Source of the DNA: JAICYJ01 sp963797565
GTDB taxonomy: Bacteria > Actinomycetota > Thermoleophilia > Gaiellales > JAICJC01
Length of the DNA: 64,000 nt
Reading direction: 5' to 3'
Assembly: GCA_963797565.1 (NCBI GenBank)
Contig: CAWCPM010000014.1
Span: 1-64,000, forward strand
In this document: in pieces, positions 1 through 8,106 of the stretch
Position numbering within the stretch: position 1 is the first letter of the stretch
Layout of the letters: every line of letters begins with the position of its first letter
Translations under genes and position numbers: made by a program
Notes under the pieces: model-generated
What the model saw: only the letters and a program-made list of their open reading frames with translations
Databases searched by the model: none
Told to the model about the DNA's origin: nothing

Positions 1-1
1 G

Positions 2-67
2 TTCGCCGCCTACCTCGCAAAGCACGATCAGCCCGCCAAGCGGCGTGCGCGTGCGACGAAATCCTGA
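2..67 (+). CDS. C-terminal end of a truncated unknown protein
   Basis: Reading from base 2, an open frame with no start inside the window runs 21 codons to a TGA at 65-67. The residues are strongly basic at the end (AKRRARATKS), like the tail of a nucleic-acid-binding protein. Too little is present to assign a family; the rest lies left of the window. Confidence 0.4.
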   Translation, partial: FAAYLAKHDQPAKRRARATKS

Positions 68-154
68 ATCGCCCAGCATCACGAGTGACTGCGCCGAGTG
101 CAATCGCTCACCCGTTCGAGCGGCGCCCATCCCAGCGGTGCGCCGTGTTTCGTC

Positions 155-499
155 TCACCGGTGGTGGGATGGCGCGCCGTGCGTCTCGTGTCCGTCGTCG
201 TCTGTTGAGGCTGTCTCGGTCATGCGACTCGGGTTTGTTTTCCGCTCGATGTTGGTTGCGCCCTCTTCGTTGATCTGGATTGTGAAGCGTTGGTTGTCTA
301 CGCCTTTGCGTATTCCGAGCCATCGGCGGGGGCTTGGGCTGAAGATGACGGCGCCAAACTCGGTCTCGGATTCGATCTCGTAGCCGAGTCTGTGCTTCAT
401 CGCGAGGGTGTCGGCGAGGACGTGTATTCGCTGCTCGTCCGAGCCTAGCTCAAGCTCTGCTGAATCTTCGGGCAGGTGGGAGAGTGCTGTTGTCGCCAT
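155..499 (-). CDS. Hypothetical protein, 114 aa
   Basis: A small soluble protein with ATG at 499. Residues about 15-80 look like a folded alpha/beta domain (…HRLGYEIESETEFGAVIF…, …NQRFTIQINEEG…). The layout recalls small actinobacterial proteins in which a similar N-terminal helix and a strand reading 'F-A-V-I' precede hydrophobic segments, but here no membrane segment follows. The last 30 residues are hydrophilic and low in complexity (T, D, H), so the true stop may have been lost by a frameshift. Function unknown. Confidence 0.5.
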   Translation of the reverse strand: MATTALSHLPEDSAELELGSDEQRIHVLADTLAMKHRLGYEIESETEFGAVIFSPSPRRWLGIRKGVDNQRFTIQINEEGATNIERKTNPSRMTETASTDDDGHETHGAPSHHR

Positions 500-730
500 A
501 ATGGCTCACGCTTTCATGATCTGCCGGCACCCGCTACCGGATTCGCGGGTCAAGTCACCGCGCCAGTCGCTGGGTTAGGCAGCTAGGTCTGATTGTATCA
601 CCCGGCACAAATCACGAATCGGTTCGCCCGCGGTCCGATGTTGTTGGCAGCTTGCGGATCGCGGCCCGGTTCGACGCCCAAGAAAACACCCGGAGAGCGA
701 CGCGGATGCGTGCCCTCCGGGTTGGCTGAG

Positions 731-1019
731 CTAGTGAACGACGAGCTCGCCGTCCAGCTTGCTCATCTTGGTCATCGAAGGCCAGGTTCTTGTGAACCCA
801 GTCCTCGGAGACCTTGCTGGACGCATCGGCGTCTTTTCGCGTCTTGAAGACGGTGATCGATGCGACCACATTGTTCTTGTCCTCGGGCTTGATCAGCTCG
901 AATGACACGAACCCAGGCGACTTGGCGAGGATCGGGCGCAACTCTGCGTTGGCCTTCCGCGTCGCAGTCTCCTGCGTCTTGGTGTCGAGGCCGTTGTACT
1001 GGCGGATCAGGGCATACAT
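731..1019 (-). pseudogene. Antibiotic-biosynthesis-monooxygenase-like (ABM) small protein, frameshifted
   Basis: The start MYALIRQYNG at 1019 is preceded by a good ribosome site (GGAAGGGAGCAGG). The body shows the ferredoxin-like pattern of ABM/dimeric alpha-beta-barrel proteins: GFVSFELI strand, NNVVASITVFKT strand and a helix ending WVHKNLA. After KNLAF the reading frame runs on with an unnatural Arg-rich tail, while the next frame gives a typical end (MTKMSKLDGELVVH then TAG at 731-733). The span of 289 bases is one base over a multiple of three, so removing one base near 770 restores a protein of about 95 aa. Probably a heme- or small-molecule-binding oxygenase fold; substrate unknown. 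Pseudogene or indel error. Confidence 0.6.
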
Positions 1020-1292
1020 GTCCTGCTCCCTTCCTTGGGTAATCCAGGGCGTCGGTCGCGGTCGTTGCATGCGGCTGCCCTAGGGGACACCGGGAGAACT
1101 GCGACCCTGCGGCACTCAGGAGGTCAGGGCCCACCGTTACTCGGCGGTTCTCACCCGACACGAAATGCTGCCACTGAGGTATAACAGGCATCACCTGCTA
1201 TAGCAAATAGGAACCGTCGCGAAAGCAAGACGATTAATCTGTTCCCACCGCAAAGTTATCCGGTGGCGCCGGCTCGGCCGAACATTCGGGAA

Positions 1293-1601
1293 TCACAGGC
1301 AGCCTCGCAACACCTCGACTCCGCGATCACTATGCAGCGCCTCGCGGAAGCCGGCCGCCGCTAGCTCGATCTCCGACAGGTGGATCTTCGGCCGCTCGGC
1401 GATCAGACGCGCGATCCACCTTGCCGCTGCGCGCTCGTAACGCTCCGGATCGTCCCGATAGAGGAGGCAAAGGGTCAGCGCGTCCCCGAGGCCGACGGTG
1501 TGGAGGTCGCGCGCCGCCGCCTCCGCGATCCGAGCGTTCCCCGTCGCCAGCGCGTGGCGGAACCGGGCGTAGGGATGTCCCTGCGACGTCACCGAACGCA
1601 T
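1293..1601 (-). CDS. Conserved helical hypothetical protein, 102 aa
   Basis: The protein reads as a chain of short helices (RFRHALATGNARIAEAAARDL, DALTLCLLYRDDPERYERAA, RWIARLI). From memory this matches a small, often duplicated actinobacterial (Thermoleophilia) family with the pattern 'F..AL..GN...A..AAREL…L.DAL.L..L.RDDPERY.RAA.RW..R'. Function is not known. The chosen ATG at 1601 gives the usual length; the frame is open further upstream but the extra residues are low-complexity and unlike the family. There is no clear operon partner. Confidence 0.6.
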   Translation of the reverse strand: MRSVTSQGHPYARFRHALATGNARIAEAAARDLHTVGLGDALTLCLLYRDDPERYERAAARWIARLIAERPKIHLSEIELAAAGFREALHSDRGVEVLRGCL

Positions 1602-1796
1602 GTTCCCACACAAGCATCGCGGCTGCCGTGTTTCCCGCCCGCGTGCCGGCTTAGGGTTAGGTTGCGGAGCGTGGTTTGATGCCCGGTGCCCTGCTAGGCT
1701 CGGGCACATGGCCTACATCCTGGTGGCGTGTTTGGATGGTGGCGATCCGCGCGGAGGCGTCGTCGATGAAGCTCTGGCGGGGGGTAGGGTGGCGGC

Positions 1797-2703
1797 TTGA
1801 CGTCCAGGCTGCTGTTCGACCAGGAGGTCCGCGGCCATCTCACGCCGACGTTGGCCGTCGAAGCCGCCCGCGCGGCGCTGATCGACGCGTATCAGGGCCG
1901 GCTTGAGTCGCCGCCGCGGATACACGCTACGGTCGGGCCGGGCGCTTTTGTGTTCACCGCGGGTGGGTATACCGATGGAGCGTGCGGTGTGCGCGTGTAC
2001 CAGACCGGGCGGGTGGCATCTGACCAGGTGGTTCTCGTCTGGGACGGCGATGGGAGGCTGAGTGGATGCATCGTCGGTGTGGAGCTTGGCAGCATGCGCA
2101 CCGGTGCCCTGGGCGCGGCGGCGACTGGGGCGCTCGCTCGCACAGACGCCCAGATCGTCTCGGTGATCGGCAGCGGCCGTCAGGCTTGGGCTCAGCTTTG
2201 GGCGCTGACCGCCGTGCGCCAGATCGTCGAGGTGCGCGTGTACAGCCCAACCGAAGGCCACCGACGCGCGTTCGCCGAGCGAGCCAGGGATGAGTTGGGA
2301 TTGAACGCGACTCCGGTTCCATCGGCACAACGGGCGGTCGTGGGAGCCGACATCATCATCCTGGCAACGCGATCAGAGCAGCCCGTCATCTCCAGCGCGT
2401 GGGTGACCGCGGGCGCTCACGTCAACACCGTCGGGCCAAAGATGCTCTCCGCCCACGAGACGCCGCAGGAGCCTCGCGGCCCACGCCGCCGTTTTGGTGA
2501 GCGACTCACCCGGCCAAGCGGCCGCGTATGGCGAGCCATTCTTCACCTCCCGAGAGCTCACGCATCTGGGTGCCGTGCTCTGCAACGACACCCCGGGCCG
2601 CACCAGCGACGCAGACATCACGATGTACGCATCCACCGGCCTCGCCGGCTCCGAGGTGGTCATGGCGAACGCCCTTCTCAACCGGGTCGACGCCGAGCTC
2701 TGA
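1797..2703 (+). pseudogene. Ornithine cyclodeaminase / mu-crystallin family protein, frameshifted
   Basis: A TTG start at 1797 gives the family's usual beginning (SRLLFDQEVRGHLTPTLAVEAA). Family hallmarks follow: the substrate-side GSMRTGALGAAATGALAR helix at about residues 90-110 and the NAD-binding VSVIGSGRQAW loop at about 125. Members are NAD(P)-dependent deaminating cyclases or imine reductases acting on ornithine, alanine or similar amino acids. At about 2480 the frame breaks: the expected continuation (LAAHAAVLVSDSPGQ … HLGAVLCNDTPGRTSDADIT … VMANALLNR) is in the next frame and ends at TGA 2701-2703. The total is one base over a multiple of three, so a single extra C restores about 301 aa. 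The active substrate cannot be told. Confidence 0.75.
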
Positions 2704-3002
2704 CTTCGCGGCTCTCCTCCTACACGCAAGCACCGTCCGCGGGCCCAACGCGGCAGCCCGTCCGAGCATCAAGGCCCGCCGACTGCCACGGGCGCAACCG
2801 GCGGGCCTTCCAACGCGCAACACGCCCCACCCAGGCGCGCACAGTCTCCTAACATCGCGTGGCGTAGGCTCGCCCGCGGAGAGTCGGCCTGTTCGCCGTG
2901 CCGATGGGACAGTCGACCCCTAATCGAGGGCCCGTCGATGGCTTTGGAACTCCACGGACGGGCGATCTCGCTCCCGATGCGGCACGATAAGATGCCGATG
3001 CT

Positions 3003-3712
3003 TTGCGGCTCCCCGAACCAATGCTCCTACGTTCCGGCCGCCTGCCCACAAGCGGCGACTACGCCTTCGAACCTAAATGGGATGGCTTCCGCGCGCTCGT
3101 CAGCAGGAACGGTCACCTGCGGGTACGAAGCCGCCGCGGCTGGGATATGACCAGCCTCGTACCCGAGCTCGCCGGGCTGCCAGACGGCCTCGCCGTGGAC
3201 GGCGAGCTCGTTGCTTTCGGCGCTGACGGCCTGCCGAGCTTCCCGCGGCTCGCGATCGGATGCTCCACGGCAAGCACCGCGTCGAAGTCATGCTCGTCGT
3301 GTTCGACGTCCTGGCGATCGATGGCCGGGACGTGACCCGCCGGCCCTACTGGGAACGCCGCCAGCTCCTCGAAGACCTACACCTTGAAGGCGACGCCTGG
3401 TCAACCACGCCCAGCCACACAGATGGCGAAGCCCTATGGCAGAAGGTCTGCGAGCTCAGCCTGGAAGGCGTCGTCGCGAAGAAACGCTCCGGCCATTACC
3501 TCCCCGGCCGTCGCCGGTGGATCAAGACGAAGAACCGCGACTACTGGCGATACCCGCTGGAACTCGAAGCGGCGCGCCTAGCGGACGACTCCTCTGTGGC
3601 GAGGCGATCACAACCTCATCGCGCAGCGCACGACGTGAGGCGACACACGGGCCGCCCCGAAGCCTCCTCAGCCGCCCATGCCGTCGCCGAAGAGCATCGA
3701 CCACCAGGCTAG
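3003..3712 (+). pseudogene. ATP-dependent DNA ligase (LigC/LigD-ligase type), frameshifted
   Basis: From a TTG at 3003, residues LPEPMLLRSG lead to the nucleotidyl-transferase motif I FEPKWDGFRAL with the adenylated lysine, then VDGELVAF (motif III region). The frame breaks near 3253; in the next frame the enzyme resumes with RMLHGKH, VVFDVLAIDG, LEGVVAKKR (motif IV) and RWIKTKNRDYW (motif V). One missing base repairs it. Such ligases are the sealing subunits of bacterial end-joining or base-repair systems. The C-terminal OB domain is not recognisable; the final 50 residues look like out-of-frame sequence. No Ku or polymerase gene is adjacent. Confidence 0.75.
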
Positions 3713-4250
3713 CTAGGAGCAGCTCCGCTGGAGACGTCCGTTCGTTCCCAGCTCAGGCGCTGTCCGCCTTGGATCGTCGCGGTCACGAAAACCCCTGCTC
3801 CAAACACGGCTTCGTCGAACACTTTCAGCCGTTGAGTGCGGAAACGGTAGAACCGATAGGCGCGGAGGTCAGGAGTCGCATAGCCCGGGAAGCGGGCCGC
3901 GTACAGGGATTTTTCGCTGGCGAACTCGGTTGCTGGGAGTTGACGCGTCGATCCAAAGAGCTGAGATACCACGGTCACGTTGGCCCCAGACCTGGTGGGA
4001 GTCAAAGACGGGGAGCGCCGTGCACCCGGACTGGCGGGTCGCCGAACGTCGTGCCAACGCCTGTCGGCGGGGTCGGATAGCCAGAAGATCTCGAAGTCCC
4101 TGTTCCACACGAAATACGCGGTGTGGATGTGCGCCGCGGTGCGGGGCGAAGACGGTTGAGATGGCGCACAGCGGCGACGCATCGAGCAGCCCAAACGCAG
4201 CCCGCTCGATTCGAGGTCGAGCAACCGGGTCCGCATCGATCGACGCACGG
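3709..4250 (-). pseudogene. PNPOx-like FMN-binding protein, multiply frameshifted
   Basis: Pieces of one protein occur in successive frames on the minus strand: ARPRIERAAFGLLDASPLC…FAPHR (about 4140-4235), then HIHTAYFVWNRDFEIFWLSDPADRRWHD (about 4050-4135), then AVFDSHQVWGQ-like residues (about 3965-4010), then QLFGSTRQLPATEF…SLYAARFPGYATPDL…RFRTQRLKVFDEAVFGAGVFVTA to the stop at 3709. The order and content match pyridoxamine 5'-phosphate-oxidase-like split-barrel proteins of actinobacteria. At least three frameshifts in 540 bases make this a genuine relic. The 5' end is only approximate. Confidence 0.7.
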
Positions 4251-4365
4251 CACGTCGATTCTAGTGTGCGAGCCGCCTGCCCCTAAACGCCGCCAGTCGC
4301 CGCGCACCGTGCCTCGCAGGGGTTGTGGCGTGGTCTGGTCACATCGTCGTCGGCTCCTGCGTGGT

Positions 4366-4699
4366 TCAGCAGGCGGCGCCACTCTTGGCTCCCTCACTCG
4401 ACGCTTCTGAGCCGAACCCGATCCACGGCCAACGCCGCGCCCGCCGGCCGACCGGGCCACGCCGGATCGCAGCCTTTGCACTCTTCGGCGTTTGCCCGAG
4501 CTCTGACCGGAACCGCGCCGCGTGAGCCTCAGCCTCGAGCATGACGCGCCAGAGTGGATGACGACCGAGCAGCCCGTTCGTGGACGGCTGAACGAGCGGC
4601 CGCCCCTCCGCGAGCCACAGGCCACGCACGTACACAGCGTCCGCTTGCGCGCGCTCGTAGGCACCCTACGGCGTCCGCGAACTCGTCAGCATCCTTCAC
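4366..4699 (-). pseudogene. Phage P27-type terminase small-subunit-like fragment, frameshifted
   Basis: A GTG at 4699 sits behind a GGAGGGGGG stretch and opens KDADEFADAVG; after one surplus base near 4665 the product continues AYERAQADAVYVRG…RPLVQPSTNGLLGRHPLWRVMLEAEAHAARFRSELGQTPKSAKA. The succession of a helical 'D…YA…A' segment, a 'PSTNG…HPLW…EA' turn and a final 'ELG.TP.A' motif is that of P27-family terminase small subunits, the DNA-recognition part of phage packaging motors. The N-terminal zinc-ribbon-like part of the family is missing. This supports a phage or phage-like element origin of the region. Confidence 0.45.
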
Positions 4700-4842
4700 G
4701 GGGCACCCCCCTCCAACAACTGCTTTCCGTAAGAAGCGAGTTGCACGACGGGTTTTTCGCTCGGGCGATTGCGTAATGACCCCTCCCGCCCCCATGCCCG
4801 AGGGGCGCAAACTGCGACCCCGAAGGATCGCTTCTTCCCCAT
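4696..4842 (-). CDS. Small ORF, truncated copy of the 5' end of the 5071-5423 gene
   Basis: ATG at 4842 has a strong ribosome site (AGAGGGGAGAGGAA) identical to that of the secreted protein at 5423. It encodes 48 residues starting MGKKRSF, then diverges from the signal peptide seen in the other copy. Its TGA overlaps the GTG of the terminase-like fragment (GTGA). It is more likely a recombined fragment than a functional gene. Confidence 0.3.
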   Translation of the reverse strand: MGKKRSFGVAVCAPRAWGREGSLRNRPSEKPVVQLASYGKQLLEGGAP

Positions 4843-4930
4843 TTCCTCTCCCCTCTTTCGACGACGCCTTATTGACGCCGGTTCGGAACGTACTCCTGTC
4901 CGGGAACCTCGTTTAAACGGTTCCTCCCAA
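4826..4930 (-). repeat. Truncated copy of the promoter/5' region found at 5405-5515
   Basis: About 90 bases around the start of the small ORF are recognisably the same as those around the start of the secreted-protein gene: the GATyCCTT…CTTCTTsCCCATTTCCTCTCCCCTCT block, then a diverged but alignable stretch (GACGCC…GCC…CGAACGTACTCC). The partner lies 578 bases away on the same strand. This is a duplication of a promoter-plus-start segment. Confidence 0.6.
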
Positions 4931-5070
4931 ACAATCGCTGGTCGCGTTCTGGCCTGGTCACCAGGGGCTGTCGAATTGGGCCGGGCAGATGAAAGAATCC
5001 CAGCCGAACCGCGGGCCGAGGTAGCTCCAGGTGCTCGGAGAGCGGCGGACTACTTGTTGCGCCGGGCGGT

Positions 5071-5423
5071 TTAATGGGCGGGTTGGTCGGACAGGGCTGG
5101 TTGTGGAAGTGGTCGCCCAGAATTACAAGTCTCGGTGCCGAGGAACGGAGCTTCTGTCGCGTTCCCATCCGGAGTTGCAAACGCGAAGAGCTTTGCGCTC
5201 ACGGCTGTCCCCGCGACCACTGCTTCCAGTTGGCCGGGCGGGAAACAGTGGACGTTCGCGTTCTCCGGGAAGGCAGCCGCGGGGTTGAGGCAGTCCCATT
5301 CTGGCCCGCTGGAGCTGGGCCGGGCTCACTCCTTTGCCCGATGCCGTTGCCGTAAAGCGCGAAGGTTGCCGTAAGCGCGAAGGTCGCGGCTCCGACGACC
5401 GCAAGGAATCGCTTCTTGCCCAT
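5071..5423 (-). pseudogene. Small secreted Cys-containing protein, frameshifted
   Basis: ATG at 5423 follows AGAGGGGAGAGGAA. Residues 1-22 (MGKKRFLAVVGAATFALTA) are a classical signal peptide. After residue about 38 the frame is lost; the next frame gives PEWDCLNPAAAFPENANVHCFPPG, VAGTAVSAKLFAFATPDG, TETCNSGRPLP and a TAA at 5071-5073. Three cysteines survive in the exported part. The length is two bases over a multiple of three, so one base is missing near 5310. Function unknown; no family recognised. Confidence 0.5.
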
Positions 5424-5515
5424 TTCCTCTCCCCTCTGTAGCCGACGCCGTGTTCAGCGCCAGCCCGAACGTACTCCCGTAAAGGCACGTCGTCAAACGT
5501 GCGGCCGGTGCCTGC
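5405..5515 (-). repeat. Promoter/5' segment shared with 4826-4930
   Basis: This is the more intact member of the duplicated promoter-plus-start pair described for 4826-4930. Identity is highest over the ribosome site and the first 12 codons and declines upstream. Confidence 0.55.
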
Positions 5516-5632
5516 CGCGGCCCGTCGACTGGAACTCGCGGCGCGCCTGCGCCTCCTTCCCGTTCACAGCTGCGCACGGCGTCAACCGGGAACGGCTCAC
5601 GCATTTGGTCTCAACTAGCGAGCGCCCGCCGG

Positions 5633-5720
5633 CTACGGTCGGAGGGTGTGCTCGCCAGCGTCGTAGAGGCTGCGGCGCTTGACGATGTCTTCTCGCCGCC
5701 ATGCGTGGTCGGAGGGTCAT
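5633..5720 (-). pseudogene. Very small ORF, last gene of the JAB cassette, frameshifted
   Basis: ATG at 5720 overlaps the TGA of the upstream gene (ATGA). After about ten residues one surplus base shifts the frame; the natural-looking end is DIVKRRSLYDAGEHTLRP then TAG at 5633-5635. The product would be about 28 residues. Coupling to its neighbour suggests a real gene that has decayed, but the evidence is thin. Confidence 0.3.
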
Positions 5721-5971
5721 CGCTCGACCGCCTTGAACGCGTCGGGGTGCCTGCGCACGACCTCGTGGTTGACCGAGAAGCGTTCGTTCGAGCCGGGGCG
5801 GATCGTCAGCCGTTCGCCGCCGTAGCGGGTGGTGAACGACCGGGTTGGCGTCACCATCGGATCGAGTTGTTCCACGCTGCCGTCAGAGCGCTCCTCGAGC
5901 AGGTGCGTGCCCTCCTGGTAGGTGCGGGTCGTCGCGTCCGCGCCGGGGCGCCTGGTGCATTGGATGCGAAC
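5717..5971 (-). CDS. Small hypothetical protein of the JAB cassette (start unclear)
   Basis: An open frame ends at TGA 5717-5719 with residues that look like a folded small protein: VRIQCTRRPG, TTRTYQEGTHLLEERSDG, SFTTRYGGERLTIRPGSNERFSVNHEVVRRHPDAFKAVER. The final 'NHEVVRRHPDAF' resembles the ends of many phage-encoded small structural or accessory proteins. No ATG, GTG or TTG starts it in frame, so either the start lies beyond a frameshift near 6000 or this is the tail of the JAB protein. Confidence 0.4.
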   Translation of the reverse strand, partial: VRIQCTRRPGADATTRTYQEGTHLLEERSDGSVEQLDPMVTPTRSFTTRYGGERLTIRPGSNERFSVNHEVVRRHPDAFKAVER

Positions 5972-6618
5972 CGTGCCTGCCGATGCCGAAGATGCTGGCG
6001 CTCTGCGGTGCGCGAGCTGCTGGCCGGCTGCGCTGAATCGGCGGAGGCAAGAGCTTGACCGGCTCGCAGACGGCGTCGCCCTCGCCTAGCGTGCCCGACC
6101 TGACGACCCATGCACTCAGGTCAGTCCACAGGAACGTGCTCCTGCCGTTCGAGGGGAGCGTGGCGATCACGCCGAGCCAGTGGCGCAGCGGCGTGCAGAG
6201 GTCCGACTTGCGCGAGTACTCGAGGCATCCCGCCCAGTCGTCCAGGTCGGTCTCACTGGGGTGCCGCGCCCAGCGCGCAGACTTGGGGTGCAGATGCCAT
6301 TCGCCGACCTCGACGAGGCCACGCGGAGAGTGCTCTTCGTACATCTCGAGCCATGCCTGTCCGCCGAGTCACAGCCGACCTGGCGCCGTGCTCGGTCTCC
6401 TCGGTCGGCCCGCCCGCTACGGTGACGTTGATGTGTGCGCGGTCAAGAACGTTTGAGCGCGGCCCAAAGAGGCAGCCGCCGGTCTCGGCGTGCCCGTCGA
6501 AGAGGGGCACGACCTCGTCGGTGATCATGCGCATCGTCTCCCTGGTCAGCTGCACGCTGATCGTGGGCACCGCGTTGGCGCGGAACTCGACACCGCCGCG
6601 CAGGGCTGTCATGGACAT
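5883..6618 (-). pseudogene. JAB/MPN (JAMM) metalloprotease-domain protein, frameshifted
   Basis: ATG at 6618 follows AAGGAG. The N-terminal part holds the MPN glutamate strand and ETGGCLFG (about residues 47-54), equivalent to 'ETGG.L.G'. Past a frameshift near 6365 the protein resumes with WLEMYEEHSPRG and the zinc site HLHPKSARWARHPSETDLDDW, which supplies the H-x-H-P…S…D residues of JAMM peptidases (isopeptidases and related prokaryotic enzymes). LSAWVVRSG and VCEPVKLL close the domain at about 6060. After that the frame runs to 5883 with sequence unlike the family, so the native end is probably near 6050. It sits between a small helical protein and another small protein in one transcriptional direction. 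Confidence 0.65.
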
Positions 6619-6749
6619 CGGAAAGACTCCTTGGGGTGGTTGGCGGTGAAGGGCTCCAGCAGGCGGCGGAGCTCGGCCTGTTGCTCGGCCTGACGGCGCG
6701 AGGCTGGCGACGCAGGCTCGCGCACTGAAGGATCCACCGGCCAGACCAC
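6609..6749 (-). CDS. Small helical protein preceding the JAB gene, about 46 aa
   Basis: An open frame between the excisionase stop (6777) and the JAB start reads VVWPVDPSVREPASPASRRQ, then a helix rich in Q, E, L and R (EQQAELRRLLEPFTANH) to TGA 6609-6611. The stop overlaps the JAB start (ATGTCCATGA), indicating translational coupling. GTG at 6749 is the best start. It may be an adaptor or partner of the JAB protein; this is inference from position only. Confidence 0.4.
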   Translation of the reverse strand: MVWPVDPSVREPASPASRRQAEQQAELRRLLEPFTANHPKESFRCP

Positions 6750-6776
6750 CAGTTCGGTGTAGCCCCAGCCGGCGCC

Positions 6777-6962
6777 TCACCGGCCACCGTCCAGGAGGCG
6801 CCTCGACCTTGGCTCATGGGGCACGCGGATCGTCGGCCCGATGTGGATGGCGCGAATCGAGCCGTCAGCGATCCGGCGCGACGCGGTCGCGCGGGAGATG
6901 CGCAGCACGCGGCAGGCCTCGCGGATCGGCACGACCTCGGGAAGGTCAGTCATTGCAGTCAC
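6777..6962 (-). CDS. Excisionase-like helix-turn-helix protein, 61 aa
   Basis: A short protein with a MerR/excisionase-type winged HTH: VVPIREACRVLRISRATASRRIADGSIRAIHIGPTIRVP. The order 'EA..L.IS..T..R.I..G.I.A..IG…RVP' is diagnostic of the family that controls excision or early genes in integrative elements. Start GTG at 6962 or ATG at 6953. It is the first gene of the JAB cassette, with a palindrome (7026-7039) upstream as a possible operator. Confidence 0.65.
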   Translation of the reverse strand: MTAMTDLPEVVPIREACRVLRISRATASRRIADGSIRAIHIGPTIRVPHEPRSRRLLDGGR

Positions 6963-7025
6963 GCCGATAGTGTATCTAATGTTTCAGCGTTGATGGTTGT
7001 GGCGAACCATAAGGTTTATAGTCTG

Positions 7026-7039
7026 CCGGTGATTACCGG
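7026..7039. promoter_or_regulatory. Palindrome upstream of the HTH gene, possible operator
   Basis: CCGGTGATTACCGG has 5-base arms around GATT. It lies 64 bases upstream of the excisionase-like gene, in the only short stretch of A/T-rich DNA nearby, so it is a plausible autoregulatory site. No experimental motif supports this. Confidence 0.3.
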
Positions 7040-7248
7040 TTGAAACCTCGGGTGCGCAGCTGCACGGTCGTGCCCCGGACGCGAGCGCAGCGTTCAGCGC
7101 CACCAGCGCCGCCGGTAGCCGCGGAGCCCGCGAATCACGGTACCGGGGTTGGCAGGTACACCAGCAGCGACAGGCTCGGCCGCTTCCCGACGATCGGGAT
7201 CGACGCGGGCGCGATCCCGGCGATGGTCCCCGGAGCGAACCTCCACTG

Positions 7249-7434
7249 ATGCGCTGCTGGCCGCTGGAGACGAGTCGGCCGCTGGAGGCGGCTCCTGCGG
7301 GCTCGTGTACGCGCTGCGGCTGCCGCCTCTCGATGTACCGCAGCGAGGAGGAGGTGCGCTGCAGTCCGTGCCAGCAGGCCAGCCGGGTAGCGCCCACCCC
7401 CGCTACGAGGGGCCCAACCCAGCAGGCCGGTTAG
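7249..7434 (+). CDS. Small zinc-ribbon protein, 61 aa
   Basis: Residues 20-41 read CTRCGCRLSMYRSEEEVRC then SPC, giving the CxxC…CxxC spacing and the 'CxxCG..LS.Y…C..C' sequence of a small actinobacterial zinc-ribbon family often found near phage-like genes. The flanks are low-complexity. Probably nucleic-acid or protein binding; no enzyme features. Its transcription is opposite to the JAB cassette. Confidence 0.45.
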   Translation: MRCWPLETSRPLEAAPAGSCTRCGCRLSMYRSEEEVRCSPCQQASRVAPTPATRGPTQQAG

Positions 7435-7670
7435 CGGCGACGCATCTTCCCGCAGCGCCGGCAGTAGTTGCCCCGGTTCCCGGGTAGCATCGCCGCCCAG
7501 TCGTGGCCACGACGCGGCGCATCGCCAGCGCTGCCGCGGCCACGACAGGAGCCTCGGGAGCCGGAGCCTCATGACGACACTTTATTACACGCTCGAGGCG
7601 CCGATCGAACCTCGCTGTCCGATCCGCGGCACGTGCTGAATGCGGCGTCCGCATAGCGACTCGTCAAGCG

Positions 7671-7786
7671 GGAGTCGTCGGCGGCGGCGGCTAGCCAGGG
7701 TACTGCACGTGTTATTGGCTTTGTCCCCAGTGGGCTGGATCGACGTCGCCGCCGACAGAGGGAGCATAACCCGCTCACGCCGATCG
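7671..7786. repeat. Structured repeat, copy 1 of 3
   Basis: The copy begins GTCGTCGGCGGCGGCGGCTAG, has a centre with GGTACTGCA, and ends CGTCGCCGCCGAC…GGAGCATAACCCGCTCACGCCGAT. The outer arms GTCGGCGGCGGCG and CGTCGCCGCCGAC pair almost perfectly. In this copy the inner hairpin is weaker than in copies 2 and 3. Copies are 337 and 291 bases apart, all in the same orientation. Confidence 0.8.
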
Positions 7787-7880
7787 CCACCGAATCCCTG
7801 GCAGGCGAATCGGCCACGGAAGCCAGCTGCTAGCGGGCATCTGCCAGGGGTGCGTGTGACGGCGTCGAACGGGGCAGTGC

Positions 7881-7920
7881 GGCGCGCCGCCGTCGGAAAC
7901 GTGCCCTCCGGCGGCGCGCC
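7881..7920. other. Perfect 12-bp inverted repeat between repeat copies 1 and 2
   Basis: GGCGCGCCGCCG and its exact complement CGGCGGCGCGCC are separated by 16 bases. There is no T-run after it, so it is not a standard terminator. It could be a stable RNA hairpin or a protein-binding site. Confidence 0.5.
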
Positions 7921-8010
7921 GCGCACGCTGTATCGGCACACGCGGCAGCCACCTGAACCTGGCCGGCGACCGGCCACACGCGGCGTCACAAGCGACTCGC
8001 GAGGGGAGGT

Positions 8011-8106
8011 GTCGTCGGCGGCGGCGGCTGGCCCGGGTACTGCAACGTGGGTCTGGCCCCAGGTGGGCCAGATCGGCGTCGCCGCCGACAGGGGCAGCAT
8101 CTCACG
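8011..8106. repeat. Structured repeat, copy 2 of 3
   Basis: Same outer arms as copy 1 with a strong inner hairpin (CTGGCCCC…GGGCCAG). The 3' part GGCAGCATCTCACG is more diverged than in copies 1 and 3. A tandem 21-base duplication (8142-8162 and 8163-8183, unit beginning GATCCCGGGGACGG) follows in the spacer. Confidence 0.8.

Noticed and set aside
1708..1800. 30-codon ORF ending in a TGA that overlaps the TTG start of the cyclodeaminase homologue, like a leader peptide
   Set aside because: The residues are unremarkable, no ribosome site stands before it, and in GC-rich DNA such short frames are common.
4696..4767. Reading through the small ORF into the terminase-like frame as one longer gene
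   Set aside because: The small ORF stops in its own frame before the GTG, and its residues do not match the N-terminus of terminase small subunits.
5648..6058. 136-codon plus-strand ORF opposite the JAB cassette
   Set aside because: The minus strand reads as recognisable protein (JAMM motif and conserved-looking small proteins), so the plus-strand frame is its shadow.
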